From NCBI RefSeq assembly GCF_946220915.1, contig NZ_CAMIHH010000021.1, positions 1 through 36,403 on the forward strand: a stretch of 36,403 nt of DNA. The letters run 5' to 3'. The notes under the pieces were generated by a model. It was not told where the DNA came from. It searched no databases and saw nothing but the letters and a program-made list of their open reading frames with translations. Source of the stretch: an uncultured Flavobacterium sp. (GTDB lineage: Bacteria; Bacteroidota; Bacteroidia; Flavobacteriales; Flavobacteriaceae). Of the stretch, positions 15,979-22,099 are shown one piece after another. Both the position numbers and the translations under genes were made by a program. The stretch's first letter is position 1, and every line of letters begins with the position of its first letter.

Positions 15979-16479
15979 TTACTTTTTTAATTTTTCAAAT
16001 AGCTCGTCAAGGCTGTTAAGTGTCATGCTGAATCCTTCCTTAAAGCCCATTTGGATGACCATTTCAAGGTCGGCGAGGTTCTTATGCCTGATCTGGATGT
16101 CTACCGTAGTGGTGTCGCCTTTGTCGATGAAATCAAGGCTCCAGTCAGAGCGGGGCATTTCGTCGTTCAGGTTGCCATCGGCATCCGTAAAAGCGTCGAG
16201 GTATTTAAAGTTGGTCTTTGGAGTGATGGATGTAAAATCGGCAATGGCCCAGTGTCTCTCCCCTTCCGGGCCTACCATGGCATATAGCCTGCGGCCGCCT
16301 TCGGTAAAGTCCATTGTTTTGGTCTCCGACTTCCATGGCTGTGGCGCCCACCACTGGTCAAGCAATTCAGGCCTGGTAAAAACATCCCATACCAGCGAAG
16401 CATCTGCATTAAAGTCCTTAGTTACATGAACCGTATTCGTTTCCTTGTTTACGGTAAAATCGAAATTTAAATTTTTCAT
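15979..16479 (-). CDS. SRPBCC (AHSA1-like) protein, duplicated copy B
   Basis: This 166-aa paralogue of the previous gene begins MKNLNFDFTVNKETNTVHVTKDF. Its start overlaps the stop of the ArsR gene by 4 nt, so the two are translationally coupled. The AHSA1 opening VWDVFTRPELLDQWWAPQPW is intact. Differences from copy A concentrate in the middle (about 75-125), where the pocket-lining strands would be, which hints at different ligand preference. The conserved ends suggest a shared fold or partner. The transcript presumably runs regulator, copy B, copy A. Confidence 0.9.
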   Translation of the reverse strand: MKNLNFDFTVNKETNTVHVTKDFNADASLVWDVFTRPELLDQWWAPQPWKSETKTMDFTEGGRRLYAMVGPEGERHWAIADFTSITPKTNFKYLDAFTDADGNLNDEMPRSDWSLDFIDKGDTTTVDIQIRHKNLADLEMVIQMGFKEGFSMTLNSLDELFEKLKK

Positions 16480-16796
16480 GGATTATTGTTTTTAAGTTTG
16501 TCCAATACTTCATCCAGCTGGCGGAACCTGGTTTCCCAAAGCTGGCGGAACTGCTCAAGCCATTGGTCGATTTCCTTCATTTTATCAATTTCCAGCTGGT
16601 AATAAATTTCCCTGCCGCGCTGTTCCTGCTTCAACAACCCGCATTCGCCAAGGATCTGCAGGTGTTTCGACACTGCCTGGCGTGAGGCATCAAAATGTTC
16701 TGCAAGCGAATTGGGTGTCATGGCCTGTGCCGCTATGAGGGTAAGGATCGCCCTGCGGGTAGGGTCGGCAATGGCTTGGAACACATCTCTTCTCAT
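16476..16796 (-). CDS. ArsR family winged-helix transcriptional regulator
   Basis: This 106-aa protein has the ArsR winged-helix-turn-helix: MRRDVFQAIADPTRRAILTLIA, then the recognition helix region MTPNSLAEHFDASRQAVSKHLQILGECGLLKQEQRGREIYYQL. No metal-binding Cys pair is present at the usual alpha-3 position, so this is not a metal sensor of the classical ArsR/SmtB kind. This type of ArsR is often coupled with SRPBCC proteins. The C-terminal helix KMKEIDQWLEQFRQLWETRFRQLDEVLDKL probably dimerises. It overlaps the first SRPBCC start. Two near-identical dyad sites flank its own promoter -7 box, implying autorepression. Confidence 0.92.
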   Translation of the reverse strand: MRRDVFQAIADPTRRAILTLIAAQAMTPNSLAEHFDASRQAVSKHLQILGECGLLKQEQRGREIYYQLEIDKMKEIDQWLEQFRQLWETRFRQLDEVLDKLKNNNP

Positions 16797-16812
16797 AATT
16801 ATAAATTAATTT

Positions 16813-16856
16813 AGCAATCATTTAGTTGCAAATATAAATGCAATTATCTGGTTGCA
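16813..16856. promoter_or_regulatory. Double operator for the ArsR regulator
   Basis: Two 18-nt sites, 16813-16830 (AGCAATCATTTAGTTGCA) and 16839-16856 (TGCAATTATCTGGTTGCA), are related to each other at 14 of 18 positions. Each has a dyad TGCAA-N8-TTGCA form. They are 26 nt apart. Site 2 occupies the spacer between the -33 and -7 boxes. Site 1 overlaps the end of the -7 box. This geometry is expected of a repressor that blocks RNA polymerase. Confidence 0.7.
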
Positions 16857-16859
16857 CAA
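16829..16859 (-). promoter_or_regulatory. Promoter TTG-N20-TATATTTG for the ArsR-SRPBCC operon
   Basis: On the minus strand TTG (16857-16859) and a perfect -7 TATATTTG (16829-16836) are 20 nt apart. The -7 box is 32 nt before the ATG at 16796. Confidence 0.75.
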
Positions 16860-16938
16860 TATTTTTGTGAATTTTGATTTTAAATTAACATATTCGTTAT
16901 CGTGATTCGGACTTTCATCATTAACCAACGTATTTTCA

Positions 16939-16967
16939 TTTGTGTGTTACAGCATCAGATGTCTTTG
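16939..16967 (+). promoter_or_regulatory. Promoter-like TTTG-N17-TGTCTTTG for the 421-aa unknown gene
   Basis: TTTG (16939-16942) precedes TGTCTTTG (16960-16967), a 7-of-8 match to TAnnTTTG with the second base changed, by 17 nt. It lies 38 nt before the ATG at 17006. Confidence 0.4.
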
Positions 16968-17005
16968 TATATTAGCTGTGGAAAGATAACATAACCAATT
17001 ACAAT

Positions 17006-18271
17006 ATGTCAGCACTATACAATATCAGGGTACTCGAGCTTGATGGAATGAAAATCAGGTTGTCCGTTGAGGTTATCCACCCCGACAGCAACCATATTTA
17101 CGAATCGCCGGGCTTTGCGCTCATGCTCATCCATTATGGCGCAACTTACGATACGCCACTGGGCAGGGAAGTTGATTTCGAGCTACTGCATAATGATTCC
17201 TGGATAGAGTCAAACGCAAGAGGGTTTATCCGGTCGGTCACCCTCGAAAAAGGAAAGCCAACCCGTAGGGGCTGGCTTACGGGGACCCTTCAAATAGAAG
17301 TAACGCACCCGGCATGGCTTTCGCATTTACAGGGCGTTGCAGAATGGGATTCGGCAGCCTACGAACCTGTATCGTTTTATGCTGACTGCGCCCCAGTGGC
17401 ACCGGATGAAGAAGATGACAATGTTCCTGATAATGTTCCTGCGACATCACGGGAAGGATTTATGCCTGTATGGAAATACATGGTGCCATCTTACCTGCTA
17501 CACTCCAATAAAGACATTCTCTGGCTGCCGGTGTACAGCCAGTCCTCATACAAACCGGATCCTGCCCGCACCATAACCGACCTGGGCGAAGCATCAATGC
17601 GGGCACACGAAGGGTTGCTGGTTAAAACCCCGGAGGGCTATGGTGTATTGCATAAAAGGGTGGACGACTGGGGAATGTACAGCAACGGCAATTCAAGCTG
17701 CGGATCTTCGTACATTGATGGGGAAATGACACCAATGGTCCTCAATACGCGAAAAAAGCTATCCTACCCAATGAGCGTAAATGACATGATCAGATGGAGC
17801 TCCCCGCTGATATTCGATGCCGCCATTACGGGCGATACGATCACGCTCAAAGTTATGGTAATGTCTGAGGAGGACAGGGTATTCCTGCATTCTAAGGTAA
17901 GCGCACTCGAATTCCTGATGAAGCCCTTTGAAACATGGAGGGGAAATGAATACGAAGAATCGCCCCTGGGCAGCTTTCTTAATGCGCAAATGAAAAAGAA
18001 AGGCATTGCGAGGACATGGGACCTGTACATGCAGCACAAGGATATTGCCGAAGGGGTAATTATGGATTTTAATATGGAGAAGTCGCTGGATATCCCTCCC
18101 CCGGAACTTTACGGCCTTAGCCACGACGAGGTCATTTCACTTTATTCGTTCGACAAATGGCCGCAATATGCCATAACGATAAAAGTGGCCAGCCCGGCAT
18201 TGCTGGAAGGCTACGGGAAGAAACTTCCTTTTGAGCACATCTTTGGGAGCCTGGGCGACCACCTTGTTTAA
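17006..18271 (+). CDS. Uncharacterised protein, 421 aa
   Basis: I do not recognise this protein. It has no signal peptide or membrane segment. The N-terminal third (about 1-130) is beta-rich (MKIRLSVEVIHPDSNHIYE, GFALMLIHYGATYDTPLG). A proline- and acid-rich linker (APDEEDDNVPDNVPATSREG, about 132-151) separates it from the rest. The middle has clustered Gly and Ser with two Cys (NSSCGSSYIDGEM is one). The C-terminal part is mixed alpha/beta and ends LPFEHIFGSLGDHLV. It lies divergent from the ArsR-SRPBCC operon and 65 nt before the kdp regulator gene, but the latter has its own promoter-like element. Its beta-rich front and linker would suit a two-domain intracellular protein. Confidence 0.6.
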   Translation: MSALYNIRVLELDGMKIRLSVEVIHPDSNHIYESPGFALMLIHYGATYDTPLGREVDFELLHNDSWIESNARGFIRSVTLEKGKPTRRGWLTGTLQIEVTHPAWLSHLQGVAEWDSAAYEPVSFYADCAPVAPDEEDDNVPDNVPATSREGFMPVWKYMVPSYLLHSNKDILWLPVYSQSSYKPDPARTITDLGEASMRAHEGLLVKTPEGYGVLHKRVDDWGMYSNGNSSCGSSYIDGEMTPMVLNTRKKLSYPMSVNDMIRWSSPLIFDAAITGDTITLKVMVMSEEDRVFLHSKVSALEFLMKPFETWRGNEYEESPLGSFLNAQMKKKGIARTWDLYMQHKDIAEGVIMDFNMEKSLDIPPPELYGLSHDEVISLYSFDKWPQYAITIKVASPALLEGYGKKLPFEHIFGSLGDHLV

Positions 18272-18276
18272 ACCTC

Positions 18277-18320
18277 CCTGTCGATTGACAGGCAAGGTAT
18301 CATAAATTAAACTAATTTTG
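18277..18320 (+). promoter_or_regulatory. Hairpin/dyad and -7 element TAATTTTG before the sigma-54 regulator gene
   Basis: A perfect TAnnTTTG match (18313-18320) lies 16 nt before the GTG start at 18337. A TTG at 18285-18287 is 25 nt upstream, slightly longer than usual spacing. That TTG lies in a perfect 6-bp dyad CCTGTC-GATT-GACAGG (18277-18292), which could be an operator. No T-run follows, so it is not a strong terminator. Confidence 0.45.
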
Positions 18321-18336
18321 CCTAAAACCTTTTTTT

Positions 18337-19692
18337 GTGGACAGGATACTTGTTGTTGATGACGAAGAAAAGCTGAGGGGCCTGCTGGTACGCATATTAA
18401 AGCTTGAGGGCTTTGAACTTTATGAGGCGGCCGATTGCAATTCGGCTTTAAAGCTGCTGGCCCGCCAGCCCATAGACATTGCATTGTGCGATGTAAAGCT
18501 GCCTGATGGCAGTGGCGTAGCGCTTGCTGCCGAGATAAAAGAAGCTCATCCCGGCATTGAAATTATCCTGCTTACGGCCTATGGCAATATTCCCGATGGC
18601 GTGCAGGCCATAAAAAATGGCGCTTTCGACTACATAACCAAGGGAGATGACAACAATAAGATCATACCACTGATACACAGGGCACTCGAAAAAAGCAGCC
18701 TCAATAAGCGTATTTTGAAGCTGGAGGAGCAGCTCGGCGCAAAATTCTCTTTTGAAGGTATCATAGGGAATTCCCAAAAGATAAAAGATGCCATAGAGCT
18801 TGCAAGAAAAGTTGCCCCTACCGATACTACTGCCCTGCTTACCGGCGAGACAGGCACAGGCAAGGAAGTTTTTGCCAACGCCATCCACCAGAACAGCCGC
18901 CGCAAAGACAAAAGCTTTGTCGCCATTAACTGTTCTGCCTTTAGCCACGACCTTCTGGAAAGCGAAATGTTCGGCCATAAGGCAGGGGCATTTACCGGAG
19001 CCAATAAAGACCGCAAGGGCCTTTTTGAAGAAGCCCACCTGGGGACGATTTTCCTGGACGAAATTGGCGAGATGCCCGTAGACCTGCAGGCCAAGCTGCT
19101 CCGGGTGCTGGAGTCGGGCGAGTTTATCAAGCCGGGCGAAAGCAAAGTAAGCAAAGTGGATGTGCGCATCATAGCCGCCACCAACCGCGACCTGATGAAA
19201 GAGATCGCAGCCGGGCATTTCCGTCAGGATCTATATTACCGCCTTTCCATCTTTACGATCGAATTGCCATCACTTCGCGAACGGACCAATGATATTGAGC
19301 CATTGGCAGCACATTTCCTGAAATCGTTCGCGCTCAAAACAAATAAGAGGATAATGCAGCTTTCGCCCCAATATTTACAGGCCTTAAAACTTCATAACTG
19401 GCCGGGCAACATACGCGAACTGAAGAACGTGCTGGAACGCAGTGTAATCCTGGAAAACAGTGAGGTGCTATCCTGCGAAAGCCTGCCTTTTGAGCTAAAG
19501 CAAAATATCCCTGCTAAAGAACCTAATGGCGAGCCAAAGGTATTATCAGCCTTTTTATTGGCATCTGCAGAGAAGATCCATATACAAAAAGTGCTCAACT
19601 ATGCCAACGGAAATAAAACCGAGACGGCAAGGCTGCTGAATATCGCGCTTACCACGCTTTACCGTAAGATAGATGAGTATAAAATAAGTTAG
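18337..19692 (+). CDS. Sigma-54-dependent NtrC-type response regulator of the kdp locus
   Basis: This 451-aa protein has three domains. The receiver domain (about 1-120) has acceptor Asp52 in LCDVKLPDG. The sigma-54 AAA+ domain (about 140-370) has Walker A GETGTGKE (170-177), the GAFTGA loop (217-222) that contacts sigma-54, and FLDEIGEM. A Fis-type helix-turn-helix lies at the end (NKTETARLLNIALTTLYRKIDEY). The start is GTG at 18337, giving VDRILVVDDEEKL (Met in the protein). In the receiver, the usual KP motif is TKGD, seen in this Bacteroidota-type subfamily. It would activate a sigma-54 promoter after phosphorylation, probably by the kinase at 27183. It is followed by a strong terminator, so it is a separate unit from kdpFABC. 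It replaces the OmpR-type KdpE known from E. coli. Confidence 0.93.
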   Translation: MDRILVVDDEEKLRGLLVRILKLEGFELYEAADCNSALKLLARQPIDIALCDVKLPDGSGVALAAEIKEAHPGIEIILLTAYGNIPDGVQAIKNGAFDYITKGDDNNKIIPLIHRALEKSSLNKRILKLEEQLGAKFSFEGIIGNSQKIKDAIELARKVAPTDTTALLTGETGTGKEVFANAIHQNSRRKDKSFVAINCSAFSHDLLESEMFGHKAGAFTGANKDRKGLFEEAHLGTIFLDEIGEMPVDLQAKLLRVLESGEFIKPGESKVSKVDVRIIAATNRDLMKEIAAGHFRQDLYYRLSIFTIELPSLRERTNDIEPLAAHFLKSFALKTNKRIMQLSPQYLQALKLHNWPGNIRELKNVLERSVILENSEVLSCESLPFELKQNIPAKEPNGEPKVLSAFLLASAEKIHIQKVLNYANGNKTETARLLNIALTTLYRKIDEYKIS

Positions 19693-19775
19693 TACAGCTA
19701 ACCCTGAAAAGACATATTCAAGCAGAGATGAAGCTTAGCATGATACGTTGAAAACGCTATCTAAATGAAAGCCCT

Positions 19776-19803
19776 AACCCTATCAAAACGATAGGGTTTT
19801 TCT
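19776..19803 (+). terminator. Terminator after the sigma-54 regulator gene
   Basis: A 9-bp perfect stem AACCCTATC / GATAGGGTT with a 5-nt loop runs into a T-rich tract. It lies about 85 nt after the regulator stop codon. Confidence 0.85.
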
Positions 19804-19875
19804 TTGGCATGAACGAATGGCAACCTCTTATCCTCTATAAACAAGCACGTTGCATTTATTTCGCTTTTGCGGTAT

Positions 19876-19902
19876 GTGTTTTGGCATAATAAGGCAAAAC
19901 AC
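19876..19902. promoter_or_regulatory. 27-bp inverted repeat GTGTTTTG-N11-CAAAACAC upstream of the kdp operon
   Basis: Two 8-bp arms, GTGTTTTG (19876-19883) and CAAAACAC (19895-19902), are perfectly inverted around an 11-nt spacer. The site ends 14 nt before the ATG at 19917. It could bind the sigma-54 regulator or another factor, or form a 5' hairpin. No -24/-12 element with canonical spacing was found in the gap. Confidence 0.5.
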
Positions 19903-19916
19903 TAAATACTTTTAAA

Positions 19917-20198
19917 ATGAGAAATCATGCCACAACTGCCTGCGCCAAAGCAGCCCGCTTTGCAGAGATCACGAAAGAGCTTATCCGCAAAGGCAACATA
20001 CCAAGGGTAAAAAAATGCCTTGCCGCTGCCGAGCAGCTTCTTGCTTCCGGAAGTATTGAAACCCGCAATGCCATTTCCAATATTTATGTATTCTCGGTTT
20101 CCACCTTTATGGAGCTGCACAATTGCAGTATTGCCAACCTTTTCCCGCAGACACTTCGCAGGGAATACATTGCGCAGGTAAATGCATCGGGGGTTTAA
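19917..20198 (+). CDS. Small helical kdp-linked protein of unknown function
   Basis: This 93-aa protein begins MRNHATTACAKAARFAEITKELIRKGN and continues with helical stretches and a Phe/Val/Ser-rich segment (IYVFSVSTFMELHNC). It ends QTLRREYIAQVNASGV. It has no signal peptide and no long hydrophobic segment, so it is probably cytosolic or peripheral. Cysteines are at about 9, 34 and 70. It is followed after 10 nt by two tiny KdpF-like genes and then kdpA, so it is likely the first gene of the kdp operon. I believe similar small proteins occur upstream of kdp in related Bacteroidota, but I cannot confirm this. Function is unknown; an accessory or regulatory role in K+ uptake is an inference from position. 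Confidence 0.75.
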   Translation: MRNHATTACAKAARFAEITKELIRKGNIPRVKKCLAAAEQLLASGSIETRNAISNIYVFSVSTFMELHNCSIANLFPQTLRREYIAQVNASGV

Positions 20199-20208
20199 CT
20201 TAAAAATT

Positions 20209-20298
20209 ATGATCATGCTTACCGTATTACTCATCGTACTTGGAATCGCATTGTTTGCCATTTGCCTTAAATCCATTGACCTATTTGAAAAATTTTAA
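20209..20298 (+). CDS. KdpF-like membrane peptide, first of two (29 aa)
   Basis: The sequence is MIMLTVLLIVLGIALFAICL followed by KSIDLFEKF: one hydrophobic helix (about residues 3-20) and a short polar tail ending in FEKF. This is the architecture of KdpF and its C-terminal EKF matches the neighbouring KdpF (PEKF). It begins 10 nt after the stop of the 93-aa gene and ends 3 nt before the next start. It is too short for standard gene calling. The second Met (residue 3) is an equally possible start. It could be a second KdpF isoform or a diverged regulator of the pump. Confidence 0.65.
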   Translation: MIMLTVLLIVLGIALFAICLKSIDLFEKF

Positions 20299-20301
20299 AC
20301 C

Positions 20302-20379
20302 ATGACCGCACTTTTAATCCTTTCCGTGCTCGTTTTCGCCTACATCTGCTATGTGCTCATCAGGCCCGAGAAATTTTAA
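20302..20379 (+). CDS. kdpF: K+-transporting ATPase subunit F, KdpF (25 aa)
   Basis: The peptide is MTALLILSVLVFAYICYVLI followed by RPEKF. It is one transmembrane helix with an RPEKF tail, the form expected of KdpF (29 aa in E. coli). KdpF stabilises the KdpABC complex in the membrane. It lies 23 nt before kdpA and 3 nt after the first KdpF-like gene. Its position, size and tail make the identity good. Confidence 0.85.
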   Translation: MTALLILSVLVFAYICYVLIRPEKF

Positions 20380-20402
20380 CCCTAACCTCCTAACCACTAA
20401 CA

Positions 20403-22091
20403 ATGAATACTGAACTATTAGGAATCATAGCCATGTTCGCCATTACGGTGCTGCTGGCCATACCCCTGGGCAAATACATTGCCCGTGTATATTCGGGAGG
20501 AAAAACATTTGCCAATGCGTTATTATCTCCTGCCGAGCAATTGGTTTACAGGCTCTGCGCTATAGACCCAGATAAAGAAATGGGCTGGAAGCAGCATCTC
20601 AGGATACTGCTGATGCTCAATTTTATATGGTTCCTGCTTACCATGGCACTGCTCATGTGCCAGGGATGGCTTCCGCTTAACCCGGATGGCAATCCCAGCA
20701 TGAGCCCCGACCTGGCTTTTAATACTGCCATATCGTTTATTGTAAACTGCAACCTGCAGCATTATTCGGGCGAGACCGGCCTTAGCTACCTGGGGCAAAT
20801 GTTTCTGATGTTCCTGCAATTTGTTTCGGCAGCCGCAGGGCTGGCAGCGGCGGCGGTGCTATTTAATGCCCTGAAAGAGCGCACTACCGAAAAACTGGGC
20901 AATTTTTACGTGTATTTTATCAAATCCATTACACGCATATTGCTGCCATTATCATTTATTACTGCCATATTATTGATGCTGGCCGGGACACCAATGACAT
21001 TTGACGGCAGGGAGCAAATGACATCGCTCGAAGGAGGCCAGGTTGAAGTGTCTACAGGGCCCGTAGCGGCATTTACGGCAATTAAGCATATAGGTACCAA
21101 CGGCGGCGGGTTCTTCGGGGCCAACTCTGCGCACCCATTCGAGAACCCCAACTATTTTACCAATATGGTCGAAATGGTTGCCCAAATGCTCATCCCGTTC
21201 GCCATGGTATTTGCCCTCGGCTTTTACCTTAACAGGAGAAAGCTGTCCCTGATGATATTTGGTGTGATGACATTTGGCTTCCTCGCGCTAACTGTGCCAA
21301 CAGTTATGACGGAAATGAACGGCAACCCTGCCATAGCCCAAATGGGCATCGACACAACAGCCGGAGCCACAGAAGGAAAAGAAACACGGTTTGGCGCGGC
21401 AGCTTCGGGATACTGGAGCATTGCCACCACGGTAATATCTACGGGATCGGTCAATTCAATGCACGACAGTGCCATGCCGTTGTCGGGCATGAGCCAGATG
21501 CTCGCCATGATGGTAAACTGCTTTTACGGCGGTTGCGGCGTGGGGCTGCTCAACTTTTACATCTTCATCATCCTTGCCGTATTCATCAGTGGGCTGATGG
21601 TGGGACGTACTCCGGAGTTTTTAGGAAAGAAGATAGAAGCGCGCGAAATGAAGATTGCCATGATCATTGCGTTATTGCACCCGTTCCTTATACTTACCGG
21701 TGTAGCGCTATCGGTAGCATTTCCAGGATATGGTGCCAACACGCTGAATAATCCCGGCTACCATGGCTTCAGCGAGATACTGTACGAGTTCACGTCATCG
21801 GCAGCCAATAACGGATCGGGCTTTGAAGGCCTGGGCGACAATAACCCGTGGTGGAACATAGCTACCGGCATCGTACTATTGCTATCACGGTTTATTCCCA
21901 TCGTAGGCCCGATAGCCATTGCAGGGATGCTGGCCGCCAAAAAGCACATACCTGAAAGCGCAGGAACGCTAAAAGCCGATACGTCCACCTTTGGCATACT
22001 TATCCTGGCCGTCATTGCCATCATTGCCGCGCTATCGTTTTTTCCTGCACTGGCACTGGGCCCGGTGGCCGAATATTTTTCACTTCAATAA
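20403..22091 (+). CDS. kdpA: K+-transporting ATPase potassium-binding subunit KdpA
   Basis: KdpA is the K+-selective channel-like subunit of the Kdp P-type ATPase in the inner membrane. The protein has 562 aa (E. coli KdpA: 557) with about ten hydrophobic segments. Selectivity-filter loops are visible: SFIVNCNLQHYSGETGLSYL (about 114-133), GTNGGGFFGANSAHPFENPN (about 230-250), a third around NSMHDSAMPLSG/YGGCGVGLLN, and SSAANNGSGFEGLGDNNPWW near residue 465. The TNGGGFFG motif is the family's strongest hallmark. It lies 8 nt before kdpB. Nothing is missing, so a working transporter is expected. Confidence 0.97.
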   Translation: MNTELLGIIAMFAITVLLAIPLGKYIARVYSGGKTFANALLSPAEQLVYRLCAIDPDKEMGWKQHLRILLMLNFIWFLLTMALLMCQGWLPLNPDGNPSMSPDLAFNTAISFIVNCNLQHYSGETGLSYLGQMFLMFLQFVSAAAGLAAAAVLFNALKERTTEKLGNFYVYFIKSITRILLPLSFITAILLMLAGTPMTFDGREQMTSLEGGQVEVSTGPVAAFTAIKHIGTNGGGFFGANSAHPFENPNYFTNMVEMVAQMLIPFAMVFALGFYLNRRKLSLMIFGVMTFGFLALTVPTVMTEMNGNPAIAQMGIDTTAGATEGKETRFGAAASGYWSIATTVISTGSVNSMHDSAMPLSGMSQMLAMMVNCFYGGCGVGLLNFYIFIILAVFISGLMVGRTPEFLGKKIEAREMKIAMIIALLHPFLILTGVALSVAFPGYGANTLNNPGYHGFSEILYEFTSSAANNGSGFEGLGDNNPWWNIATGIVLLLSRFIPIVGPIAIAGMLAAKKHIPESAGTLKADTSTFGILILAVIAIIAALSFFPALALGPVAEYFSLQ

Positions 22092-22099
22092 ATTAGACA

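Noticed and set aside
18448..19218. A 256-codon open frame on the minus strand inside the sigma-54 regulator
   Set aside because: Antisense to intact Walker and GAFTGA motifs; no family pattern of its own.
19804..19916. A canonical sigma-54 -24/-12 promoter before the kdp operon
   Set aside because: TTGGCATAATAAGGCA looks similar, but the GG and GC are 9 nt apart instead of 10, so it was not listed as a promoter.
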